A stretch of DNA of 64,000 nucleotides. Source: CBDIHP01 sp965279195. GTDB lineage: Bacteria > Planctomycetota > Planctomycetia > Isosphaerales > Isosphaeraceae. The DNA is taken from the NCBI GenBank assembly GCA_965279195.1, contig CBDIHP010000042.1, forward strand, positions 248,001-312,000, written 5' to 3'. Positions 51,853 through 64,000 of this stretch are shown one piece after another. Numbering within the stretch: the first letter of the stretch is position 1; each line of letters begins with the position of its first letter. Below the pieces are notes generated by a model. It was not told the DNA's origin. It did no database searches and worked only from the letters and a program-made list of their open reading frames with translations. The position numbers and the translations under genes are program-made.

Positions 51853-52410
51853 ATGAAGGGTGTGGTCTTCACCGAGCTGCTGGAGATGGTCGAGGCTCGC
51901 TTCGGGATGGACGTCGTGGACGCGATCCTGGACGAGGCCGACCTGCCGTCCGGGGGCAGCTACACGGCCGTCGGGACCTACGACCACCGGGAGGTCTTCC
52001 AGATCGTCCTGGCGCTCTCTCGCCAGCTGGGGGTGCCGGTCCCGGACCTCCTGCAGGCCTACGGCGAATACCTGTTCGGGCGTTTCGCCGAGTTGTATCC
52101 CCAGTTCTTCGTCGGCGTCCGCGACGCGTTCGAGTTCCTGGCGACCATCGAGACGCACATCCACGTCGAGGTCCGGAAGCTCTACCCCGACGCCGAGCTG
52201 CCGCACTTCCAGCCCGAGGCCGGACAGGGGCCGGGGCTGAACATCATCTACAGCTCGGCCCGGCCGCTGGGCGACTTCGCCCGCGGGCTGATCCTCGGCT
52301 GCATCGCGCACTACGGCGAGCCGATCGACGTCTCGTGGGAGGACCTCGGGCCGGTCCCGATGACCCGCGTCCGGTTCCGCCTGGTCCGTCGCGGGGCGGG
52401 CCATGACTGA
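51853..52410 (+). CDS. H-NOX heme-NO/O2-binding sensor protein
   Basis: 185 residues. It begins MKGVVFTELLEMVEARFGMD as H-NOX domains do. The region SYTAVGTYDHREVFQIVLAL is the distal-side block. The helix THIHVEVRKLYPDAELPHF contains the proximal heme-ligand His. IYSSARPL is the YxSxR motif binding the heme propionates. No distal Tyr/hydrogen-bond donor of O2-binding homologs is obvious, so it should prefer NO. The next gene, a hybrid kinase, overlaps by 8 bp, the classical bacterial arrangement in which NO-bound H-NOX alters kinase activity. Confidence 0.93.
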   Translation: MKGVVFTELLEMVEARFGMDVVDAILDEADLPSGGSYTAVGTYDHREVFQIVLALSRQLGVPVPDLLQAYGEYLFGRFAELYPQFFVGVRDAFEFLATIETHIHVEVRKLYPDAELPHFQPEAGQGPGLNIIYSSARPLGDFARGLILGCIAHYGEPIDVSWEDLGPVPMTRVRFRLVRRGAGHD

Positions 52411-55345
52411 TCTGGAGACCGTCTGGAAACGTCGCGTCGAGCGCGAGCGCGCGGCCCGCAAGCAGGCCGAGGCGATCCTGGAGCGCAAGAGCCTCGAACT
52501 CTTCGAGGCCAACCAGAAGCTCCGCGAGTCGTACGACGACCTCGAATGCCGGGTGGAGCAGCGGACCGCCGAGCTCGCCGCCGCCAACGCCAAGCTCCAG
52601 CAGGAGATCGCCGAGCGGCAGAAGGCCGAGGCGTCCCTGCGCGACAGCGAGGCCCGCTCCAGCAAGCTCGCCCTCATCGCCGCGAGGACCGACAACGCCG
52701 TCGTCCTCACCGACGGTGGGGGCCGGATCGAGTGGGTCAACGCCGCGTTCGTGCGGATGACCGGCTATGAACTGGAGGACGTCCTGGGCAGGACGCCGGG
52801 CTCGGTCCTCCAGGGCCCGCTCAGCGACCCGGCGACCGTCGAATTGATGCGCGATCGGGTTCGGGCCGGCCAGGGATTCGAGGCCGAGATCGTTAACTAC
52901 CACCGCGACGGCACCCCCTACTGGGTCGCGGTCGAGGTCCAGCCGATCCGCGACGACCGCGGGGTCGTCACCAACTTCATGGCGATCGAGAGCGACATCA
53001 CGGCCCGCAAGGCCGCCGAGGCCAGCCTCCGCGAGAGCGAGGAGCGGTTCCGGACCCTCGCCGACTCGGCCCCCGTCCTGATCTGGATGTCGGGCGTCGA
53101 CAAGGCCTGCAACTACTTCAACAAGAAGTGGCTCGAATTCACCGGCCGAACCCTGGAGCAGGAGCGCGGCGACGGATGGGCCCAGGGCATCCACCCCGAG
53201 GACTTCCGGCGCAGCCTCGACACGTACATCGAGGCGTTCGACCGCCGCGAGAGTTTCTCGATGGAGTATCGGCTCCGCCGGCACGACGGCGAGTACCGCT
53301 GGATCCTCGACTCGGGCATCCCCCGACACACCGGCGCCGGCGCGTTCGAGGGGTACATCGGCTGCTGCATCGACATCACCGAGCGGATCCAGGCCGAGGA
53401 GGACCGCCGCCGGTTCGTCGCCCTCGTCGAGAACAGCACCGATTTCATCGCCATGGCCGACCTCGACGGCCGGGTCACCTACATCAACCCCTCGGGTCGC
53501 GACCTGGTCGGGATGGAGTCCCTCAGCGCCGCCTGCTCCACCTATATCCCCGAATACCTCACCGAGGTCGGCCAGGGGGTCTTCCGCAACCAGGCCCTGC
53601 CCTCCCTGCTGGTCGAGGGGGCCTGGCACGGCGAGACCCCGCTCCGGAACTTCCAGACCGGCCAGCTCATCGAGATGCAACACCTGATGTTCCTGGTCCG
53701 CAGCCCCGAACGCCAGGAGCCGCTCTGCGTCGCCACCATCTCGCGCGACATCCGCAAGCAGAAGCGGTTCGAGGCCGAGTTGAACCAGGCCAAGGACGCC
53801 GCCGAGGCCGCCAGCCACGCCAAGAGCGAGTTCCTGGCGAACATGAGCCACGAGGTCCGCACGCCGATCGCGGCGATCCTCGGCTACACCGAGCTGCTCC
53901 GCGACCCCGAGCGGTCTCGGCTCGAAGGCCCGGCCACGCTCGCCGCCATCCGCCGCAACGGCCTGCACCTGCTGGAGATCATCAACGACATCCTCGACCT
54001 CTCGAAAATCGAGGCGGGCAAGCTCGAACTCGACCCGGTCCCCTGCTGCCCCTGGCAGGTCGCGCTCGACGTGGTCTCCTCGATCCGGGTCCGGGCCGAC
54101 GAGAAGGGGGTGAAGCTCCAGGTCGAGGGACAGGGCATGCTCCCCGACTCGGTCGTCATCGACCCCACCCGGGTCCGGCAGATCCTGGTGAACCTGCTGA
54201 GCAACGCGATCAAGTTCACCGAGCCCGACCGCAAGGTGGTCCTCCGGATCACCGGGTCGCCGATGGGGGCCTCGTGGTCGCCCGAGATGGTCCTGGAGGT
54301 CGAGGACCAGGGCATCGGCATGAACGCCGAGCAGCTCGCGAGGATCTTCGCCCCGTTCCAGCAGGGGGATTCGTCGACGACCCGGAAATACGGCGGCACC
54401 GGCCTGGGCCTCAGCATCACCCGACGCCTGGCCGAGGCGATGGGGGGCGAGATCACGGTCGAGAGCGAGCCCGGCGCCGGGAGCACCTTCCGGGTCCGGT
54501 TCCCCATCCGCCAGCTCGCCGCGAATGTCCGATGGGTCGACGCCAGGCGCGTGCCCATGCTCGGCCGGGGCGTCGAGAATGACGCGGCGCGGCCGGCAAC
54601 GCCGCCGGCGCTCTCGGGCCGCGTCCTGCTAGCCGACGACAGCCCCGACAATCGCCGGATCCTGGAAGCCTTCCTCGCGCCCACGGGGCTCGACGCGGTC
54701 ACGGTCGAGAATGGTCGGGCGGCGGTCGACATCGCCATGTCCTCCGAGTTCGACGTGATCCTGCTCGACATGCAGATGCCCGAACTCGACGGCTACGGCG
54801 CGGCCAGTCTCCTGCGAGAGAGGGGCTTCACCCGCCCGATCATCGCCCTCACCGCCCACGCCATGAGCGAGGACCGCGACCGCTGCCTGGCCGCCGGTTG
54901 CTCGGAGTACCTCAGCAAGCCGGTCGACCGCACCCTGCTCTACTCGCTCCTGGCCGGGCTGCTCCCCGCGCGGTGCCCGGCCCCGACGTCGGCGGGCGTC
55001 GGGGTGCCGGACGACGCCGCCCGCGCCCCCGCGGAGCGCTCGCGGCTCGGGGAGTTCGACCGACTCGTCCAGGACTACCTGGAGGAGTTGCCCTCGCGCC
55101 TGCGGGAGCTGCGGCAGGCGTTCGACCGCCGCGACGCCGACCGGGTCGCGACCATCGCCCACCAGCTCCGCGGATCGGGCGGGATGTACGGCTTCGCCGA
55201 GCTGTCCGAGATCGCCGGCCTGGTCGAGGACGCCGTGCGGGAACTCCGCCCCCGCGACCTGATCGCCGACCTCTTCTCCGAACTCGCCGAGTCCATCGAG
55301 GAGGCCCGGCGCTCCCGCCCGGGGAGCCTCCGGCTGGTGGTCTGA
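52403..55345 (+). CDS. H-NOX-associated hybrid histidine kinase with HPt domain
   Basis: 980 residues. N-terminal coiled coil (10-85), then PAS 1 (about 90-210), PAS 2 (215-335) and PAS 3 (340-455), HisKA with His483 in FLANMSHEVRTPIAA, HATPase (NLLSNAIKFTEPDR, VEDQGIGMNAEQL, GGTGLGLSITRRL), receiver (about 733-855: LLADDSPDN, LLDMQMPELDG, ALTAHA, LSKPVD) and a C-terminal HPt (about 890-980: IAHQLRGSGGMYGF). PAS 1 has the LOV-type frame GRTPGSVLQGPLSDPATVEL but lacks the flavin-linking Cys of NCRFLQ. The complete internal phosphorelay (H-D-H) needs an external final receiver, which is not encoded nearby. Confidence 0.93.
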   Translation: MTDLETVWKRRVERERAARKQAEAILERKSLELFEANQKLRESYDDLECRVEQRTAELAAANAKLQQEIAERQKAEASLRDSEARSSKLALIAARTDNAVVLTDGGGRIEWVNAAFVRMTGYELEDVLGRTPGSVLQGPLSDPATVELMRDRVRAGQGFEAEIVNYHRDGTPYWVAVEVQPIRDDRGVVTNFMAIESDITARKAAEASLRESEERFRTLADSAPVLIWMSGVDKACNYFNKKWLEFTGRTLEQERGDGWAQGIHPEDFRRSLDTYIEAFDRRESFSMEYRLRRHDGEYRWILDSGIPRHTGAGAFEGYIGCCIDITERIQAEEDRRRFVALVENSTDFIAMADLDGRVTYINPSGRDLVGMESLSAACSTYIPEYLTEVGQGVFRNQALPSLLVEGAWHGETPLRNFQTGQLIEMQHLMFLVRSPERQEPLCVATISRDIRKQKRFEAELNQAKDAAEAASHAKSEFLANMSHEVRTPIAAILGYTELLRDPERSRLEGPATLAAIRRNGLHLLEIINDILDLSKIEAGKLELDPVPCCPWQVALDVVSSIRVRADEKGVKLQVEGQGMLPDSVVIDPTRVRQILVNLLSNAIKFTEPDRKVVLRITGSPMGASWSPEMVLEVEDQGIGMNAEQLARIFAPFQQGDSSTTRKYGGTGLGLSITRRLAEAMGGEITVESEPGAGSTFRVRFPIRQLAANVRWVDARRVPMLGRGVENDAARPATPPALSGRVLLADDSPDNRRILEAFLAPTGLDAVTVENGRAAVDIAMSSEFDVILLDMQMPELDGYGAASLLRERGFTRPIIALTAHAMSEDRDRCLAAGCSEYLSKPVDRTLLYSLLAGLLPARCPAPTSAGVGVPDDAARAPAERSRLGEFDRLVQDYLEELPSRLRELRQAFDRRDADRVATIAHQLRGSGGMYGFAELSEIAGLVEDAVRELRPRDLIADLFSELAESIEEARRSRPGSLRLVV

Positions 55346-55486
55346 TGTCGCAGCCGGAGTTCAAAGGCGATTGCGGGTTTCCGTCTCCGGAAACCCTGGC
55401 CCAGTGAGGCCTTAGGTTGAAAATCGGCCCATCCCCCCCGGGGCATCGAGGACGAAGCCCGCGGGCGCCATTCGCGGCTTCTCGCG
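55346..55486. other. Spacer after the H-NOX kinase
   Basis: Nothing recognised apart from an inverted-repeat-like GCGATTGCGGGTTTCCGTCTCCGGAAACCC (55368-55397, arms GGGTTTCC/GGAAACCC) shortly after the stop, which could serve as a terminator stem. Confidence 0.4.
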
Positions 55487-55663
55487 CGGGGCGGGCATCC
55501 CCCGATGCCGCACGACACCCGATCGAAGGGGACCACTTAACCGGATCTGCCGATCCGTCGACTCGGGCCAACGTCGACGGATCGGCAGATCCGACTTCGC
55601 TGTGAGGCGAGACATCGATTCGGGCGGCATCGGGAGAGGCTCGCCCGCGCCTTCGATCCGGTT
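55487..55663. repeat. Nested inverted repeat, family C copy 1
   Basis: Inner arms: ACCGGATCTGCCGATCCGTCGA near 55541 is answered by TCGACGGATCGGCAGATCCG near 55574 (TCTGCCGA/TCGGCAGA). The outer arms GCGGGCATCCCCCGATGCCGC near 55495 and GCGGCATCGGGAGAGGCTCG near 55627 pair imperfectly. The structure, length and position between genes correspond to family B, with different arm words. Spans most of the gap before secA. Confidence 0.75.
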
Positions 55664-55864
55664 CGATGGTACGGCGGTTCGATCGTCGTCGGCCATTCGC
55701 CCGATTCTGGCGAACCGGAAGCCGGAACCTGTCCTATGGTTGTGAAGGAGGCGGGCCCGCGAGCGCCGGCTCGCCTTGACCGCGCCCCGCCAAGCGCTGT
55801 AACGTAATCGTCAATTTCGACTTAGATCGGAAACTCGACCCCTTCGACCGAGGCGTAACGGGCA

Positions 55865-59476
<3,612 letters not shown>

Positions 59477-59840
59477 AAAATCTTCAAGTCCCCCGCCCCG
59501 TTCCGCGACAAACCGACAATCCTCACGCCCCGGCGCATCCCGCTCCGGGACGTTTTTCATGGAACCTGCCGGCGCCGCTAACTGACCTAAAGATCCTTTG
59601 CCGAGGGACTTAGCGGTCAGAGGCGGCCTCGATCGGTCCGATCGGTCGGCTCGATTTCGGGGTGGCCGGGCCCCCCGCTGGCACGGTGCTTGCTTCTCTT
59701 TGTCCCGTGTTCCGACGGATCGTCGTGCCGCACTGGCACGCGTCCGAGGGACTGCCGCACGACCCGCCCCGCCCGGTCACTCTGGATCGGGGGGCGAGAC
59801 GGTCAGGGACGCGGCGCCGCTCCGGGAAAGGACTCCCCGA
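59477..59840. other. Gap between secA and kdtA
   Basis: 364 bp without a gene. Short paired segments are seen (GCCGCTAACTGACC near 59573 with GGTCAGAGGCGGC near 59611, imperfect), but there is no clear terminator T run after secA. An in-frame extension of kdtA through this gap has no similarity. Confidence 0.35.
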
Positions 59841-61157
59841 ATGCCCCTGCTGCTCAACCTGGTTTATCTTGCGTTATTGATCGTGTTCGCCCCGGTCCTG
59901 ATCTATCGGGCCTGGTCGGCCGGCAAGTATCGCGAAGGCTGGCGCGAGAAGCTCTTCGGGAGGGCCCCCCTCAGGATCGGCGACAAGCCCTGCGTCTGGT
60001 TCCACGCCGTGAGCGTGGGCGAGGTCATGCTCCTCCGTCCCGTGATCGAGGAGTTGTCGCGACGTCGGCCGGGCTGGGACGTCGTGGTCTCCACGACGAC
60101 CGGCGCCGGCCTGACCGTCGCTCGCCGCACGTACCCCGACCTCATCACCTTCTACGCCCCGCTCGACTTCTCCTGGGCCGCCCGACGCGCCATCGCCCGC
60201 GTCCGGCCGACCGTGCTCGCCCTCGTCGAGCTGGAACTCTGGCCCAATCTCGTCTGGGCCGCCAAGCGGGCCGGGGCCCGCGTCGCCATCGTCAACGGCC
60301 GGCTCAGCCACCGCAGCCACCGGGGCTACAAACGGCTCCGAGGGCCCCTCTCCTCGACCCTCAAGCGGCTCGACTCCGTCGCCGCCCAGTCCGAGGAATA
60401 CGCCGAGCGTTTCGTGGACCTGGGCATCCCCCAGAGCCGCGTCAAGGTCACCGGCTCGGTCAAGTTCGACGGCCTCGAAGGCGACCGCTCGAACCCCAGG
60501 ACCGTCGCCCTCCGGCGCCTGCTCGCCCTCTCCCCCGCCGACCTCGTCTTCGTCGCCGGCAGCACCATGGAGGGCGAGGAAGAGGCCGCCTATCGCGCCT
60601 TCAAGCTCGCCCGCGAGCAGCATCCCCGGCTCCGGATGATCGTGGTCCCCCGCCACCCCGAGCGGTTCGAGAAGGTCGCCGGCTGGCTCGAATCCGAGGG
60701 CGAGACCGTCCTCCGACGCAGCCGGGTCGATTCGCCCGAGTCGGCGCTCCTGGCCAGCCGGGGATCCCAGTACCCGCCGATCGTCGTCGTGGACACCCTG
60801 GGCGAACTCTCGGCCGTCTGGGGCCTGTCGGACGTCGCCTTCGTCGGCGGCTCCCTGTACCCCGGCCGGAACGGCCAGAACATGATGGAGCCCGCGGCCT
60901 ACGGCGCGGCGGTGATCTTCGGCTCGTACACCTCGAATTTCAAGGAAACCGTCGAACAGCTCCTGCACCGCAAGGCCGCCACGCGGGTCGTCACGCCCGA
61001 TGACCTGTCGGCGGCGCTCGGCCGCGACCTCGACGATCCCGAGGCCGCCGCGACCCGGGGCGAGGTCGCCAGGGCCTTCGTCATGGCCCAGTACGGGGCC
61101 TCCACCCGGACGGTCGCCGAGCTCGATCGGCTGGTGGACGCCGGAAAGTCGGCTTGA
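59841..61157 (+). CDS. kdtA: 3-deoxy-D-manno-octulosonic acid transferase
   Basis: 438 residues from MPLLLNLVYLALLIVFAPVL (N-terminal membrane anchor). GT-B fold with FHAVSVGEVMLLRPVIEEL (catalytic Glu), STTTGAGLTVA, YAPLDFSWAARRAIARVRPT, VELELWPNLVW, VNGRLSHRSHRGYKRL and the nucleotide site FVGGSLYPGRNGQNMMEPAAYG. It transfers Kdo from CMP-Kdo to lipid A precursor, implying an LPS-bearing outer membrane. No other lipid A genes are in the window. Confidence 0.93.
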   Translation: MPLLLNLVYLALLIVFAPVLIYRAWSAGKYREGWREKLFGRAPLRIGDKPCVWFHAVSVGEVMLLRPVIEELSRRRPGWDVVVSTTTGAGLTVARRTYPDLITFYAPLDFSWAARRAIARVRPTVLALVELELWPNLVWAAKRAGARVAIVNGRLSHRSHRGYKRLRGPLSSTLKRLDSVAAQSEEYAERFVDLGIPQSRVKVTGSVKFDGLEGDRSNPRTVALRRLLALSPADLVFVAGSTMEGEEEAAYRAFKLAREQHPRLRMIVVPRHPERFEKVAGWLESEGETVLRRSRVDSPESALLASRGSQYPPIVVVDTLGELSAVWGLSDVAFVGGSLYPGRNGQNMMEPAAYGAAVIFGSYTSNFKETVEQLLHRKAATRVVTPDDLSAALGRDLDDPEAAATRGEVARAFVMAQYGASTRTVAELDRLVDAGKSA

Positions 61158-61282
61158 TCCCGGGCGATGGATGCCCGATACTCCCACAGAGTGCACGTAC
61201 TCGCCGGGTCGGCGTTCCGCCATCGTGATGTGACTGGATGACCCCGAGGCGTACGGACGAGCGTAACTCTAGGGAGACGCAG

Positions 61283-61606
61283 ATGAGCGAGACGCAGGAA
61301 CCCGTCCAGCAGACGACCGAAGTCGTGGTCGACGACTCCTCCACGGTGCCGTCGTACTCGAACTTCTGCCGCGTGACGGCCACCCCGGAAGAGGTCATCC
61401 TCGACTTCGGGCTCAACCCCCAGCCCTTCGCCGTCGGCCGTCAGGACGTCAAGGCGAACCAGCGGCTCGTCATGAACTTCTACACCGCCAAGCGCCTGCT
61501 CACCGCGCTGGGCATGACGATCCAGCGGCACGAAGGCACCTTCGGCCAGATCGAGCTCGACGTCCGCCGTCGCGCCACCGGCCCCGGCACCCAGCAGACG
61601 GGCTGA
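61283..61606 (+). CDS. DUF3467 family protein
   Basis: 107 residues from MSETQEPVQQTTEVVVDDSS. The core YSNFCRVTATPEEVILDFGL, NPQPFAVGRQDVKANQRLVM and FYTAKRLLTALGMTIQRHE is the DUF3467 signature; function unknown. A good ribosome site (TAGGGAGACGCAG) precedes ATG 61283. It is a small soluble beta-rich protein, probably monocistronic. Confidence 0.9.
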   Translation: MSETQEPVQQTTEVVVDDSSTVPSYSNFCRVTATPEEVILDFGLNPQPFAVGRQDVKANQRLVMNFYTAKRLLTALGMTIQRHEGTFGQIELDVRRRATGPGTQQTG

Positions 61607-61685
61607 GCCGGGCCCCACGCTTCCACCGAGTCAACATCGACGCCCCCGGCGGCCACGCCCCGGGGGCGTCGGTGTTTTCGAAAGC

Positions 61686-61884
61686 GTTGCGCACGCGTCT
61701 CCCGACCCCCCCAGCTCTGGGCGCGGGTCTCTCGACGACGCCCTTGCCGACGACTCGCACTAACGCCGAACCGGGTCTCCAGACCCATTCCTTCTGACAG
61801 AACCGCGACCGGTCAGGAGACCTGGTTCGGTGGTCTCCTTCGACAACGCTCAGGGCGGGGTCAGGAGACCCTCGCCCAACGCTA
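61686..61884. repeat. Nested inverted repeat, family B copy 3 (opposite orientation)
   Basis: Read on the minus strand, the spacer CGAAGGAGACCACCGAACCAGG corresponds to CGAAGGTGACCACCGG of the 45174 copy. Inner arms: CCGGGTCTCCAGACCC near 61772 and CAGGAGACCTGG near 61814. The outer part has CTGGGCGCGGGTCTCTCGACGAC near 61713 and GGGCGGGGTCAGGAGACCC near 61854. The pairing is less perfect than in the other copies. Confidence 0.7.
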
Positions 61885-61909
61885 CCGACCCCCAACGGGG
61901 AGCGCTGGA

Positions 61910-62077
61910 CGAGCATCTCCGGATGCCGCCCCACCGGATGACTCGCCCGACCGCGAACCGGATCTCCCGATCCGTAGCCCCGGTTGACGGATCGGGAGAT
62001 CCGGTTCGTTCGTCCCTTCGGCCGACGTTCGGGCGGCATCCGGAGATCCGCGCCCAGCGCCGGGGATCCGCGCCCAG
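61910..62077. repeat. Nested inverted repeat, family C copy 2
   Basis: Inner arms: AACCGGATCTCCCGATCCGT (61957-61976) and ACGGATCGGGAGATCCGGTT (61986-62005), a perfect 20-bp pair. Outer arms: GCATCTCCGGATGCCGCCC near 61914 and GGGCGGCATCCGGAGATCCGC near 62033. Sits directly beside the family B copy. Both together fill the gap between DUF3467 and the propeller-like gene. Confidence 0.8.
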
Positions 62078-62187
62078 CGCGGACCCCCGTGCCCCCCGAG
62101 GAACTCAGCGCCTTCGCCTCGGGAGGGTCGAGCGATTAAGATAGAGCGTGTCCGCGACCTTCTCGCTACCCCGACCCCGGTCCGCCG

Positions 62188-63018
62188 TTGACTACGCTCC
62201 TCGTCTTCCTGACCATCGGATTCCAGGCACCGAACCGCTCGGCGACCGAGCCGATCGGCACGCTCAGGGCCCCCGCACTGGCGGAGGTCTCCGGCATCGT
62301 GGCCAGCCGCACGCAGCCGGGGGTGTTCTGGGTCCACAACGATTCCGGCAACCCTTCCGAACTGTACGCCGTGAGGCGCGACGGCTCCCTGATCCGCACC
62401 TTCAAGGTCGGCATTCCCAACACCGACTGGGAAGACATCGCGGCCGACCACGACGGCAATCTCTACATCGGCGATACCGGCAACAACGGTGCGCGGCTGC
62501 CCCTCCGCGTGATCCACTGCTTCAAGGAGCCGAAGGTCGATGCCGAGGCGTCGAAGCCCATCGTCATCAATCGCTCGTATTACTACACCTTCCCCAAGGA
62601 CGGTCGGTTCGACTGCGAGGCGATCTTCGTCGAGGGCACGACCATTTACCTCGTCAGCAAGCGGCTCGACCGGAAGCCGGCGGAACTCTACGCGATCGAC
62701 ACCGACAAGGTCGCCAGCCTTGTGAAGCCCGCGAAGGTCGAGCGGCTCGGCAAATTCAACGATATCACCGACCAGGTCACCGCCGCCGACCTCTCCGCCG
62801 ACGGCACCCGGCTGGCCGTGCTCACGGAATATGCCGTTTATGTGTACAAATGGGTCGACGGCACGCCCGTGGAACTTTTGAAAAAGGTCCCGCTCCAGGC
62901 GAGCCAGTATGAGGCGGTCTGCTGGGACGGGGACAGGCTCCTGGTCGCCAGCGAAGATCGACGCATGATTCGAACCGTCGATACGTTCCCCGCGAAGCCG
63001 GAAGGGCGGGGCCGCTGA
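62188..63018 (+). CDS. Secreted propeller-like protein, unknown
   Basis: 276 residues with a TTG start giving (M)TTLLVFLTIGFQAPNRSA, a short signal peptide. The rest shows repeating beta-hairpin blades (VSGIVASRTQPGVFWVHNDS, DWEDIAADHDGNLYIGDTGN, IYLVSKRLDRKPAELYAIDT, LSADGTRLAVLTEYAVYVYK) as in NHL/phytase-like propellers. The motif HNDSGN and the D-W-E-D-I-A segment are common in proteins annotated as integral membrane or PE-PGRS homologs of unknown role. The stop overlaps the next start by one base (TGATG), so an operon with the flavoprotein is likely. Confidence 0.75.
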   Translation: MTTLLVFLTIGFQAPNRSATEPIGTLRAPALAEVSGIVASRTQPGVFWVHNDSGNPSELYAVRRDGSLIRTFKVGIPNTDWEDIAADHDGNLYIGDTGNNGARLPLRVIHCFKEPKVDAEASKPIVINRSYYYTFPKDGRFDCEAIFVEGTTIYLVSKRLDRKPAELYAIDTDKVASLVKPAKVERLGKFNDITDQVTAADLSADGTRLAVLTEYAVYVYKWVDGTPVELLKKVPLQASQYEAVCWDGDRLLVASEDRRMIRTVDTFPAKPEGRGR

Positions 63019-64000
63019 TGCCGGCATCGGATGTCATCGTCGTCGGCGGCGGGGTCGTCGGGCTCTCGATCGCGTACGTGCTTTCCAGGGAAGGTGCGAC
63101 GGTCCGCGTGCTCGACTCCGGCCCCATCGGACGGGGCGCCTCGTGGGCTGGCGCTGGGATCATCCCGGCGAACACGAGGCACCTGAAATCAAACCCGACG
63201 GTCGCGTTCCGGTCCCTGAGCGCAGTTCTCTATGAACAATGGTCGATGGCCCTCCGCGAGGAGACGGGCCTCGACAACGGCTACCGACGCTGCGGCGGCC
63301 TCGACGTCGCCTGGACCGTCGAGGAGGAGCGCGAACTCCAGAGCATGGCCGGGCGCTGGCGGGTCGAGCAGATCGACTGCGAGAAGCTCGGCCCGAAGGA
63401 GTTCCTCGCGCTGGAACCCGGCCTGAACCCCGAGATCCGGCTCGCCTACTACCTCCCCGACCGCGCCCAGATCCGCAACCCCTGGCACCTCAAGGCGCTC
63501 GAAACGTCGCTTCGGAGCCGAGGCGTCGACGTCCGCCCCGACTGCCCCGCGACCGGGTTCGTCCGCGACGGCGACCGAGTGGTTGGCGTCGAGACCCCCG
63601 CCGGCCCGATGGCGTGCGGCCAGGTCGTCGTCTCGGCCGGCCCGTGGTCCGGGAAATTGCTCGAAGGGCTCGGGCTGGACCTGCCGACGCCGCCATGGAA
63701 GGGGGAGATCGTCCTGCTCCGGTCGGACCGCCCGCTGCTCCGGCGGATCGTCGAGCACGGCAAGAATTACCTCGTGCCGCGCGACGATGGACGGGTGCTC
63801 ATCGGTGCCACCGAGGAATGCGTCGGCTTCGACCTCCGCCCGACGCCCGTGGCCGTCCGCGACCTCCTCGCCTTCGGCCTGAACCTCTGCCCGGCTTTGG
63901 CCGACGCGCAGGTCGAGACCACCTGGGCCGGCCTCCGGCCCGGCAGCCTCGACACCCGCCCCTACATCGGATATGCGCCGGGGATCTCGAACCTCGTCGT
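63018..64000 (+). CDS. thiO: Glycine-oxidase-like FAD-dependent amine oxidase (partial)
   Basis: The first 327 residues, cut by the window end. DVIVVGGGVVGLSIAYVLSR (FAD GxGxxG) and VLDSGPIGRGASWAGAGIIP, a ThiO/DadA-type second FAD contact, are clear. Further blocks are GLDVAWTVEEERELQSMAGR, AYYLPDRAQIRNPWHLKALE, VVVSAGPWSGKLLEGLGLDL, GKNYLVPRDDGRVLIGATEE and TTWAGLRPGSLDTRPYIGYA. This fits glycine oxidase (ThiO), which makes the imine for the thiazole of thiamine, but sarcosine or D-amino-acid oxidases look alike. No thiamine gene is visible in the window. It starts at ATG 63018 overlapping the previous stop. Confidence 0.8.
   Translation, partial: MPASDVIVVGGGVVGLSIAYVLSREGATVRVLDSGPIGRGASWAGAGIIPANTRHLKSNPTVAFRSLSAVLYEQWSMALREETGLDNGYRRCGGLDVAWTVEEERELQSMAGRWRVEQIDCEKLGPKEFLALEPGLNPEIRLAYYLPDRAQIRNPWHLKALETSLRSRGVDVRPDCPATGFVRDGDRVVGVETPAGPMACGQVVVSAGPWSGKLLEGLGLDLPTPPWKGEIVLLRSDRPLLRRIVEHGKNYLVPRDDGRVLIGATEECVGFDLRPTPVAVRDLLAFGLNLCPALADAQVETTWAGLRPGSLDTRPYIGYAPGISNLV

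Overview
The window is a high-GC bacterial chromosome segment. It is best explained as a planctomycete of the Isosphaeraceae type (Tautonia/Singulisphaera/Paludisphaera relatives). Supporting signs are the GC-rich coding style, a SecA of about 1200 residues with a SEC-C tail, a short Rho, a secreted protein with an LEPR-like N-terminus ending in LEER, many PAS hybrid kinases, DUF3467 and TfoX/DUF2293 proteins, and KDO transferase, which implies a Gram-negative envelope. The species assignment is inference.

Positions 1-12.4 kb form an accessory, decaying region. It opens with the 3' half of a tRNA-Gly(CCC), a typical integration scar. It then carries an IS1-family element, an IS1595-family element, a group II intron, an IS256-family element and an IS4-superfamily element. 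Four of these five ends or duplications can be read to the base. Between them lie small intact genes (DUF1990, an NAD(P)-binding reductase, TfoX, DUF2293) and broken ones: a SET-domain protein with a late nonsense codon, alpha/beta-hydrolase, YgjP-like metallopeptidase, TetR and TSUP remnants.

Positions 12.6-26.4 kb are a signalling island: a CpxRA-like response regulator/kinase pair, four large PAS histidine kinases (three with a receiver) all on the minus strand, and a two-domain KaiC-like ATPase. The KaiC gene sits in a tight operon with one kinase and a 140-residue unknown protein. A dead maleylpyruvate-isomerase-like gene lies among them.

Positions 26.7-34.3 kb hold a fatty-acid desaturase, a secreted unknown protein, and a periplasmic (Tat) molybdenum hydroxylase cluster of 2Fe-2S, Mo and FAD subunits. 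The FAD gene is frameshifted. Two small proteins follow.

Positions 34.4-51.4 kb are mostly housekeeping genes: an FGE-fold membrane protein, Rho, ThyX, a UvrD-type helicase coupled to a HEAT-like protein, a DtxR-family regulator, an RlmI-like methyltransferase, ClpS, an epimerase, RuvX, mannose-1-phosphate guanylyltransferase, a UAP-like nucleotidyltransferase and an MBL hydrolase. Positions 51.8-55.3 kb hold an H-NOX heme sensor translationally coupled to a multi-PAS hybrid kinase with an HPt domain. Then come SecA, KdtA, DUF3467, a secreted propeller-like protein and a glycine-oxidase-like flavoprotein cut by the window end.

Across 33-62 kb the intergenic gaps carry at least six copies of two families of nested inverted repeats. 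They occur in both orientations, and paired substitutions keep the arms complementary. Together with the KaiC/kinase island and the expanded SecA, these are the most interesting signals. The rest is conventional.
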